Position numbers and translations under genes: made by a program. Shown one piece after another: positions 1 to 9,400 of a DNA stretch of 64,000 nucleotides. Location: positions 15,909,857 through 15,973,856 of the forward strand of contig OX393572.1 of assembly GCA_947652115.1 (NCBI GenBank), in the 5' to 3' direction. Position 1 is the stretch's first letter. Each line of letters opens with the position of its first letter. The DNA is from Blastomussa wellsi (Eukaryota > Cnidaria > Anthozoa > Scleractinia > Plerogyridae). The notes below the pieces were generated by a model. The model was not told the DNA's origin, did not search any database, and saw only the letters and a list, made by a program, of their open reading frames with translations.

Positions 1-887
1 GTCCATTGATTATCACTAGATTTCCTGATGATGGTAACTTATATGTTGACAAATCAAGACTGAGTATTCGACTTATTGATTCCTTTATTCTGTCTTCTTA
101 TCAGGGGTTTCAATAAAATTTGAAGTAGGCAACTGTTTGAGTAGAGAAGCCAACTGTTTTTTAATAATCTTTCTATTAATTTATTCAATCTTGGGTAAAA
201 AGTAGTCGACATTTCTAAGCAAAGTAGTCGACACTTTTCACTGGCTGTCGGTGCTTATTGAAACCACTGCTTATGGGTTCTTGCTCTGCTTATGTAAATA
301 CTAGATATCTGTGAATATATATGAATACCTATTTAGTTTATTTATTTATTTATTTCACCAGATTTACTATTAATCTACCGGTATTTTGTTAAATTTGATT
401 GTAAGTTACACAACCCGCCTCGATTAGCTTTGCTATACATGTATCTGGGTTGTGTATTTATCTAATTTGTTGAATTAAAACTTGAAATAAAATGCAGGGT
501 TGTCAATAAGATTTAAAATATGTGGCGATATTTTGAAAGTAGACGGCACTGGGGGCCCTCTTTTTAAGCGTTTTTGTAATGAATGCTTTTTTCCCGCTTA
601 TCTCCGCCACATTGTAGCCAGTGAAAACGTTTGTAGTAGCCGGCGATATCGCCAGTCGCCGGCACTTATTGACAACCCTGAAAATGACGATGATGGTTAT
701 CATGCAGTAAGTAACTATAATAGTACGAACGGTGAACGTTTGCTAACCGAGTTAGAACAATATCTCTTGATTAACTCATTCACTTTAACATCATTATGGT
801 GTAACTTTGGTCCTGTATGATACCAACCAACAATTCTCTCCCGAGCTGTAAACAAGCAAACAAAACACTATAAGCTTCTGTTGTCAT

Positions 888-1078
888 ATATAATTTGGTT
901 TTATCAACTGGGTTGATAATGTGAATTGGCCACCGTAAAGAGATTCGAGAGCTGACGTTTCGAGCGTTAGCCGGGCGATTCGCTCTGATGAAGGGCTAAC
1001 GTTCGAAACGTCAGCTCTCTAATCTCTTTACCGTGGCCAATTCACATTATCAACCCAGTTGATAAAACCAAATTATAT
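888..1078. repeat. Fold-back (long palindromic) repeat in PSMD7 intron 2
   Basis: Two arms of about 85 bp (about 888-972 and 995-1078) are near-perfect reverse complements. The outer ends read taatttggttttatcaac and gttgataaaaccaaatta, and the inner parts carry gagctgacgtttcgagcgtt and its complement. The spacer is about 20 bp. The element would form a long hairpin as RNA. I believe the phrase gatgaagggctaacg is common in coral repeats, but cannot search for it. No coding sequence is seen. Confidence 0.85.
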
Positions 1079-1559
1079 TGTTATACTTCCCACTGACGCA
1101 GCACCACAGTTTCTTTAGCTCCAATGGCATTCTTTGATCTTTCAAATATTTTTGAGGGGGTAAAGGGGAATGAGGGCTTTTCTGTCCTGAAGGAGTTTAC
1201 AAAAATCAGGTTTTTCCAAGTGTTGTATTCTGGCGGCACTTTAATATTTTTTTCTTAGGGGGTAAATTTGGACTTCCTTGTCAACTGGTTGGGGGGGGGA
1301 GGTGGATATAAAATGAGTGACCTTCTAGGAGGCTGTCCCTTGCAAAACTTTGCCGTTTGACATAAACATATTGTCAGCCAAGAATGGCACATGTTTTACC
1401 TGCAACTCTCCTGTCCCCAATGATGGCGGGTTTAAAATAACAGGGTTCAGACTTTTTCTTCAAAGGAGCCGCTAAAAAATTAACCCTTCAGGTTTTTCTC
1501 TTCAAACGGTCCCGGCCTTGTACTGCTATGAACTAAGCATGATCGTGATTAAGACATAC

Positions 1560-2046
1560 CATTAACTTTCTTGAACATTCCGTACATGTTCTCCAGGTAA
1601 TCATGATCTAAAAACCAGACGCTCGGATCTTTTTCATCTTCATCGAAAGGAACTATCGAAGAAAAATATAAAAGACGATCTGTCACTACAGAAGATCAGC
1701 AGATCACGGTTGACAAGCAATAACACGTGCACGACAAACCGACTGCAAAACTCAGGATAAAATAAAATTCCACCGACACTGTGTACAGCTTTATCATGCC
1801 GACATCAAAATAATAAACGATCTAAAAATCAGCCATTGTAATGGCAAAACACTGTGATGGCCGCTGTTTCTCACCAGCAAAACTGTTCGCTACGTCGAGG
1901 ACTCCTTTTCGTCTTGATCCTAACAATACTCCGACAACTCTTTTTTGGTTTCCAACTTTGCCCATTCGATAAAAATGGTCTACCACGCTTAATAACACAA
2001 TTGGGTGGACGACCACTTTGGTGATCGGTTCTTCAGGTCCAGGCAT
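1560..2046 (-). CDS. PSMD7: 26S proteasome non-ATPase regulatory subunit 7 (Rpn8), first two coding exons, partial
   Basis: Exon 1 runs 2046 down to 1875 (ATG at 2046, donor gtgaga) and exon 2 runs 1652 down to 1560 (acceptor ending ag at 1653, donor gtatgt). The phases join: 57 codons plus one base, then 2+90+1 bases. Exon 1 contains [15 protein letters not shown] and [13 protein letters not shown]; exon 2 contains [20 protein letters not shown]. These are the start of the MPN domain of PSMD7/Rpn8, a lid subunit of the 26S proteasome that pairs with the deubiquitinase Rpn11. Rpn8 is known to be an MPN-minus, non-catalytic subunit; the part needed to check that is not here. The rest of the gene (about 240 residues) should lie left of the window, since I found no third exon in 1-1559. 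The start is chosen because it aligns with the family N terminus; upstream in-frame sequence to 2418 looks like 5' UTR or spacer. Confidence 0.95.
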
Positions 2047-2099
2047 TATAATGAACAGGCGAAAAATGAAGAAGAAAAACTTCTTTGAAAGATATTTGT

Positions 2100-2125
2100 A
2101 AACTTCAAGATGGCGGATGAGTCGA
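2100..2125 (+). promoter_or_regulatory. YY1-like CAAGATGGCGG motif in the PSMD7 promoter region
   Basis: CAAGATGGCGG lies about 60 bp upstream of the PSMD7 start codon (on the opposite strand to the gene). It matches the YY1-type AAGATGGCGG element common near start sites of housekeeping genes. An equivalent copy lies about 80 bp upstream of GOSR2. Functional assignment is inference. Confidence 0.4.
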
Positions 2126-2789
2126 CAAAATTTAGTCTCTCCCCAGGTGTGCGCGGTTGAAAGTGCTTCACTGAGCATTGTGGGTATGAGAATAAAAACA
2201 CGCGTGGAACCCACGCAAGGCTGTCGCGCGCGCTCAACTTGAAGACCACTAGTGACGAGTAAGCAATTTTGCATCATTCTGCCCAGCCGGCTAAGAGGGA
2301 CAAGTGGCTCTGGGGACGGGAATGTCCCAGCATAAAGGTTTATTTGAACTGCATTAATTAACAATAAATGATTAAACAATAAATAAATTAAAAATACATA
2401 CAGCTGCTGGACACCCAAAACCGGTCAAGCTCGATATTTGAGCGTTTTATCATGGTACGCAACATTACAAATATTAGGGTTTCTATGGGGAAAGACAGCG
2501 GTTGGATTAAAAAAATAATTGCGCCATGGGCGCTCTAGGCTCGATTACCAGCCGCTGCTCGGGAACCGGAGCCCGCGCTCGTCCCCGAACACACGAAGAC
2601 CGGACGCGAGAGAGCGGCGGGAATCGACCCTATGGGCACTCTCACTGGGATACTGGCGCTCTTGAGTAGTTAGTGGTGCAATATCAACACTCGTTTTCTC
2701 AACTGAAATATTGTAAATAGGTAAATCTGTGGCATATTAAGCTTCCTTTGTCTAACCTAAAACTTTTTAGGAACATTGCTAAAGCCTGG

Positions 2790-2875
2790 GAGGCGCGGTG
2801 GCCTAACCTAACAGTTAGTGCGCGTGCGCTGTACCCTAACGTGCGAAAGGTTCAACATCCAGCAAACAATGGTCA
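2790..2875 (+). repeat. Degenerate tRNA-like SINE head
   Basis: The stretch carries ggcgcggtggcctaac followed by gttagtgcgc, resembling the A-box side of the tRNA-derived SINE seen more intact at 38968-39576. It is followed by a short GATGAT microsatellite (about 2883-2898). No SINE body can be followed, so this is a short relic. Confidence 0.4.
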
Positions 2876-3127
2876 AACGTAGATGATGATGATGATGACA
2901 CGTCATGCAGCGGGAGAGAAAGAACTTGGAAAGTTTTCAACGATTGCGTGACCACCAGCACTATATGGCCATGGATCCAAATTCCATGGCAATTGGTGGT
3001 TTTCACGTCACGCAAGTTTCACGCACATAAGAAATAAAATCGCTTACCATTCAATAAATTGAGTTAAGAAATTGAAATATCGTAGAAGAGTAATAAATAA
3101 ACAACGTGCCAAAGTTTCGGGGATGTA

Positions 3128-3215
3128 CTAGGCGCTACGCCGCGGGAGCAAGCGCCGCTTGGGGGCCTAGGCGCTACGCCGCAGAGGCTAGTGCCGCTTG
3201 GGGGCCTACCAGAGG
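3128..3215. repeat. GC-rich minisatellite, locus 1
   Basis: About two copies of a roughly 40-bp unit containing ggcgctacgccgc and gccgcttgggggcct. The unit is partly self-complementary (ggcgcta...tagcgcc type). The same unit recurs 600 bp away at 3785-3875 and stands out sharply from the AT-rich surroundings. Confidence 0.75.
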
Positions 3216-3299
3216 TTTTCTTGTGCGAGACTTCTTACATTGCCATACATGAGGTACGAATCACACTTACTTTCTATTTTTTAGAATAAAAAAATCTTC

Positions 3300-3372
3300 C
3301 CCCCAAGAAGTCTCGATCCCGGGACGATGGATTACCAAGCGGGAATCATCCCCACTGCACCACAAGACGCAG
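3300..3372 (-). repeat. tRNA-like sequence (tRNA pseudogene or SINE head)
   Basis: On the minus strand the sequence contains TGGTGCAGTGG (A-box-like) and, about 45 bases on, GATCGAGAC, which fits the B-box pattern GWTCRANNC. The T-arm does not pair well and I cannot fold a convincing cloverleaf, so a functional tRNA is unlikely. A Pol III-derived SINE head is the best reading. Confidence 0.4.
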
Positions 3373-3394
3373 ACCCTATTGAATATGAAGGCTA

Positions 3395-3710
3395 ACCGCA
3401 AGCAACGTAAAGCTAATTTAGTCTAACCGAAGTGCTATTTAGCCAACCGAAGTCCTTAGAAGATGGGGTCACCAAGAAGCTCTTCGGAACGTCTCTCAGG
3501 ATTTGCTGAGAAAATGATAAAAAACAGTAACAATGGACCCTAGCCCTAAAACAATAGAGCTTCGAGCTAACAAGATCTAATGAAATTAAAGTTTCTGAAG
3601 GGCTAAGGGTAACCGGAGTTCTATGTGGGCTAACCGAAGCGCATAGTAGGTTAACCGGAGTGCTATGTAGCTAGAGTGCTACCCAGGCTAACCGAGCGCT
3701 AGTATTCATT
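3395..3710. repeat. Degenerate short tandem repeat, ggctaaccgaagtgctat unit
   Basis: The phrase taaccg(a/g)ag(t/c)gctat recurs many times with variable spacing around 3410-3470 and 3605-3705. It lies between the two GC-rich minisatellite loci, and together they make a repeat-dense block. No gene is seen in it. Confidence 0.6.
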
Positions 3711-3784
3711 ATTATACTATGTGGTATAATTCATCACCAGGTGTCCACCTCCGGTAGGTCGATATTGTATTGTTCTGAACCAGT

Positions 3785-3875
3785 GGCGAACGCCGCTTGG
3801 GGACCTGGGCGCTACGCCGCAGGGACTAGCGCCGTTTGGGGGCCTGGGCGCTACGCCGCAGGGGCTAGCGCCGTT
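3785..3875. repeat. GC-rich minisatellite, locus 2
   Basis: Two further copies of the unit at 3128-3215 (gggcgctacgccgcagggg, ctagcgccg). Open frames on both strands over this locus encode only the repeat. Confidence 0.75.
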
Positions 3876-4450
3876 GGAAAAGGCCATTGGTACGAGATTG
3901 ATGTCGAATGTATTACAATGACAACAATTAAAAGCATAAGCTCTGAGTTTCAAACTTCACACTCTTCAGTTTTCAATTTCATACTTGTACTCCAATGAGA
4001 GAGTTTCTATTCTCTGAAGCCGTGAATAACCTAGCCGTCACACTTTCTTTCACGGTTCTATCTCCAGAAATTTATATTCTAAACTGCCTTGTAGATTCGA
4101 TTCTGTTAAACAATAAATTAAAACTATAGAGATCCATGGCCACGAATGGTTTTTGTTTGCCTGTATTTGCGCCCCAAATTTCATGACCCAGCAACAGCAA
4201 CAACTGAGAGTATAAATACAGTCTGCTCTGTAAGTCGCGTTATCCTTACATTACATCATCCAAATATTCACACGTTTTTCACTGGCTTTGCCTTGGCTTT
4301 CGTCATAATGTCTCCCTTCCCCCTCCCCACCACTCAAAGTGACGCAATTTGCGTAATGCAATGTCTTGTCAGTAACTATGCTCACATCGTGGGTGGCTCC
4401 ACCTGAAATGTTCTGCAATTGGTATAGGGTTTAATGGAGCCGAAACCAAT

Positions 4451-4594
4451 GGGCCTCAATCACACGGCGGCCATGATGAATCCCGAGAGATTGAAAACTT
4501 TTGTTTTGCCATGCGGGAACTCGTTCCCAACTCGAGGCTCGGGCTACAAAATCTATTGTCTATGGCTAATATGGCCGCCGTGTAATTAAGGCCC
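4451..4594. mobile_element. Short fold-back MITE-like element
   Basis: The ends gggcctcaatcacacggcgg (4451) and ccgccgtgtaattaaggccc (to 4594) are imperfect inverted repeats of about 24 bp flanking 96 bp. There is no coding capacity. Target duplication was not resolved. Confidence 0.6.
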
Positions 4595-4750
4595 AAGCAT
4601 TTTAGGCATCTTACTGATGAACGGTCATGGCAATTAGATATTTTTTACAGGAGCCAACATTGAGATTGTGGTCTGTCCCCTATGAATTGCGCAATGGTAT
4701 TACTAACTCGTGAATGCAATTCTGTATGGCGTTTACGAGACCAAACTTGA

Positions 4751-5027
4751 GGTGCTTACCATTTAGCCAAAAATTCCGGAAATTTCGGTTTGAAGTCAAA
4801 TGGAAAGGTAATTTTCCGGAAAATCCGTTCGGAAATTGTGGACAACTTCCAGAAGTAGTCCTCTTTTTCCGTTCGAAACGAAACGTCGGAAACTTCCTTC
4901 CCCATTTAACAAATCATCCGTTTCCAGGCCCTTTTTGAAGGGGCGAGCGGAACGAAACGTCTTGTAGTTGCTAAATTAGGAAATTCGCTTACCATCTCAC
5001 CAATTCTTCCTACAAATGGTAAGCACC
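4751..5027. mobile_element. MITE with 14-bp perfect terminal inverted repeats and 5-bp target duplication
   Basis: Ends GGTGCTTACCATTT (4751-4764) and AAATGGTAAGCACC (5014-5027) are exact reverse complements. The flanks are CTTGA on both sides (4746-4750 and 5028-5032), a 5-bp target site duplication. The interior carries repeated ttccgga and cgaaacg motifs and no credible gene. This is a non-autonomous DNA transposon of unassigned superfamily. Confidence 0.85.
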
Positions 5028-5032
5028 CTTGA

Positions 5033-6411
5033 TCTCTGTTGAACTTTTGGGACTGTTTCGATAGATATAGAACAGCTAAAAAAACATCTACACCACGTTT
5101 TTGGCGTTCATCTTGGACTACTTTGCGTTATAAAGTACTTTTTTGGAAAACGCACGAAAAAAGTTTATCTCCTTAAAATGCACACAATCACCAAATACCC
5201 AAGAAGAACGAGCCAAACCTTGAGCAAACTAGTTGCTTTTCTTCATTGGTAACTATCAAAGAAACATTGCGCCCAGCTTAAATAACTCTAAACGTATTTT
5301 TCACGGATCCTAGTTGGCTAAAAATATAAGTTGTAGAACATAATAATGTTAATTATAAAATTCACATTTCGACGCATTTCAACCGGGTGAGTAGCTTTCT
5401 TTTCCTTTGATTTAACCTTCAATTTATCAGCAAATTATAACTTGTAAAAATAAGGTCAGGAACTTGTATTTGTCCTAAGAGCTGCGTCACAAAAGCTAGA
5501 TGATGATTTAAAAAATTAAACTGTTCACAGCATAATAACACACTAAATTTTAATTCATGCAAGAAAAAGCTAACTCAGTAAATATATTAAGTAATGGCTC
5601 TTCCTACACTTATTTGGTGATTTTATTTACAATGTACTTTGAACTTCCTATTATTGCTCGCCAATAAACATTAGAATTATTTTCCAATATATCTGGCTTT
5701 GGTTTTAATTTGTCCTTGTTTGTGTTTCGGTATATGGTTTATCGTGACCCCACGCTGTGGAAAAAGGGGCTATGTTGTCGTCATCTTTGTATATAATCTA
5801 AGTCTAATAATTGATTCATTTAAAGGGGCGAAAAGACTTTTACATGATCATATCCGAGGAATAACGGATTCAAAATGATCTATAAACGCTAGTTGCTTTT
5901 AGTAGTTTAAAATTACGCAACTTTCAACAATACGCACTTAAAATTCGACCCAGTGAAATTCACTACAAATTTTCTCCCACGAAAGTGCGACCACACAAAG
6001 TCGTGGGTGCTCAGTTTCATGAGAGAGGAAGCGTCTTGAGGATAAATTTAGCAATAGTATTTTTACTTCCGGGTCACGTTTATTGTTGCTATTTTTAAAC
6101 GGAACATGATGAAATCCAAGGAGGAAATTTTGTAGTCTTGGTCGTAAAAAGATCTGTCGATTGCCTCTCGTCTTCCTAGAATTCCTCAAAATCTGAACCA
6201 TCAAATCGAGGCTGTTCCTGACGACCAATCAAATGCGGCGCTGATATTACGTCACAAGATGCAAATTGAGCGAAACAGCCATCTGCTTGTGTCTTATGTG
6301 GTGGTGCCGGAGCATTTTATATTCATATATTGCCTCAAAAGTTTATTTTGTTGTCCACGGTCCGTGCAGATATTTCTTTCCATGGCATGATTCTTCTCCT
6401 AAGACCAAGCT
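5033..6411. other. Spacer and presumed CACNB promoter region, no gene recognised
   Basis: AT-rich spacer without recognisable exons. The stretch just before the CACNB start (about 6230-6411) is more GC-balanced and should hold its 5' UTR and promoter. A 96-codon minus-strand frame at 5938-6228 has no features I recognise and is not called as a gene. Confidence 0.5.
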
Positions 6412-9400
6412 ATGGCTCAGGATGGTAGAGAGCCATATTTCGACGATACAGGTTCTACGCATTCCGTGTCGACCGCCAGTGACCTTCACGAACAGGTACG
6501 TTCGAACGAACAACCGAACTCGCTGAGTGATTCCCTCATCGGTTTCTGCCCTCCACAACAGTCACAAGCGAAAACGAGAAGAGTTTGCCGTTCGTTTGAG
6601 TCCCTTGGCTTCATTTTACACCTAGCATTTTCTAATCGTGACGTTTCTCGCTTCGTTTAGGGCTGGGAACGTTCATACCCGCGAAGGATACGATCGTACA
6701 AATCGGACAGCTTCGCGAAGGTACATAAAGCTTATATACTCTATTACCTCTACAATAACTTGAAATTGGGCCTATAGAAAATGTTGTAATTTGTCTGGGT
6801 TGTGGCGCTTCAAATATCGTTTAAGTGTTGGACGATTTTGTTGTAAAAATGCCCGGAGCTTTGTTGATTTCAATCGCTAAGCTCGGCACACTTGCATATT
6901 AATACCCGAAGAGAACAGACTGTACTGTTGGGCTTCACAACAGTCAGATTTTTAGCGTTCTTGCATAATTATTTTTCCTACTAAGCTATTGAATGCAAGA
7001 ATTGAATCCCTTTAGAATTTGTTAGTTATGGATTTGCCTTTCTATCGCAGGAAGACGATCTTTCCTTTTCGGTTGAAGTAAGATCGCGTGTTATGTCAGC
7101 AGACATTCTATGGGAAAATAGTTCGACGTTCGTTTCATTGCTGTCGTGGAAAATTGATTCTTAGAATATATTTAGGAAATAATAAAACAGCTTCTAAACC
7201 TTAATCGCTCTTAGTTGATCGCCGTTATAATCCGAGCTATTGCTTTGTAGCGAGCTCGCTTTGGGTCATTTCGCCCAATTCGAAACGATAATTCATTCCT
7301 CGTGATCATATTCATAATAATTATTATGGTCATTTCTGAAACAGCTCCGACATAGGCAAGATCGCTGATAGTTTAAAAAGTGTCTGTATTTCAGATCTGC
7401 TGTTCAGGGATGGCTTATACCGGTATCTGTACACCATTGTGGCTGTTGTTTACGTTGACATCTTTCAAGATCGGTTTGTAGAAGGATCTTGAATGATGAC
7501 AACAAAAGGCTTTCAACAAAAATCGTCACACAAACCTTCAAATCAACATTTGTCTTCATAAATCTGTTCCAGAAGAGATAAGTTTTTATGAGTCAGTTTT
7601 ATAAAGAGTTCGTCTTAGGTGTAGTGTCCTTTGTGACTTTTATACTAGTGCAGTAACACAATTTTAATGAAATCAAGTGAGCATTCTAAGGTTGAGCTTA
7701 TACATCCCAGAATGGTTTTGATTTTAAAGTGAGCAGTACAATGTCAAATTTTGATACTCCCGATACTCAGATTTAAAGTGGTTTGGATCTTAACAGGGCA
7801 GCCAGGCCAGCTTGTCAATTACAACATGATCAATGTAATCCATTTATGGTCAATTTCACAGTTTTGCACATCAAAAATTTCTTCTCTATGGAAATTTATT
7901 ATTAGACATTCATACATAGTGGGACCCAAAATTGATTTCAGTTGATAGCACTGAAGGATAAAGATTGTCTACCTTACTGTATTTGGTGTGACACAGTTTT
8001 CAAATTGCTGAGTGAGCAATTTTTCCAGTGAATTATCTTGTACATATTTTGACATGCTCATTTTGATCTGATAATTTTATTACGCAACTAACACCAGTAA
8101 TAATTGGGAGCAAAAGGGCATTTAAAAATGGCTTGTGAATTGCATCCACCATATTTATTAAATGTAAGCTTACGTTTAAATACGCTTGTGTTACCAATAG
8201 TTAAAGTCTTATTTTGCTATACTGAGTAAATTATTTCAGTCATGGTGCATGCATGACATTTAAGCATTAGTCATGGTTGGTTAAGCATGATTGACGATCT
8301 GTGTTACTCATCAACTGTGTTTTGTTTCTCAGAGAGTCTGTTTATGAAATATCCACTAGCTTATAAATCTTGTCATAATTTTGTAACTGTATCAAACTTA
8401 CATATGGCATTAAAACTTAATATTTGGTTCTTTGAAAAACATGACTTCTTACCTGACTAGTTTTGTCCTGCGTTTTCGTGAAGGAATTTTGCCAGGCTCG
8501 TGAAAATGGCAGTGAGCCTATCTTTCTTTTACAGAGGTAACACCTTCAGTTTGAGGAATGTTTTAGTCCACGTTATTTTCTACTTTCCTTTCATCTATCT
8601 GTTTGAAAGTAACAAATTGAATTTGTAGATTTTGATCCATATTTACATGAGGTTTCTTAGAATAGCCTCTTATTTCTTCTCAATATGAAGTAATTATATT
8701 CACACATACCAAATTTATGGAGAAAAGTTTGTTGACTGCAAGTTGATCAAAATGTTCTCTATTCTTCTGATACTTCTCCTGTGATGGGCTCAAAGGCATG
8801 TTAGGTCAGCTCAAAGTTAACTTAAAATGTTATCATTTCTATGTTCCTCTGTTTAACAAACAGACTTTTTGAAGAGAAAATTGTTACAAGAACCAGAAGT
8901 GCTAGTTAATGACAAGGCCAAAGGTTGAAGAATGTTTTTGAAGCCTGCAGAATGTTGTCCCTGTTGTAAAATATTCTGTGTACACAAGTTTATTCTTTAA
9001 TTTTGGCCTTGTCCCCATTATTGTGTTTTGTTAAAAACAAGTTGAGGAATACAATTTTATAGCTTGTTTGAAGGCAAAAAAAATTAGCTCAGATATTTCC
9101 CCATGCTTATTTAATGAAACCTGATATTTCAGATAACATTATGCATGAACACTCAGCTGACAGATTAACAGAGGAGTAAAATTTTATCAGGATATTTTAG
9201 GTTAAGTCGACTGCTCTGTTGAGTATTTAGCTTCATGCTTCATCACAAAAATGTTGACAAAGTGACGCCCTAATATGTTCCATTCCTCCAAGAGAAATAA
9301 GGTAAACTAATTATACATTACAGATTTGTTTCAAGTCATTTAGAACACTCTTTGTATTAGCACAGTCATATTTGTCACTAGCATTGTGCTGTTTTGAGCT

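Noticed and set aside
2047..2418. N-terminal extension of the PSMD7 frame to 2418
   Set aside because: PSMD7 proteins begin at the MPxxxx position matching 2046; the upstream residues are unlike the family and likely untranslated.
3300..3372. Functional tRNA gene on the minus strand
   Set aside because: A- and B-box-like sequences are present but the T-arm and acceptor stem do not pair, so it is treated as a tRNA-like repeat.
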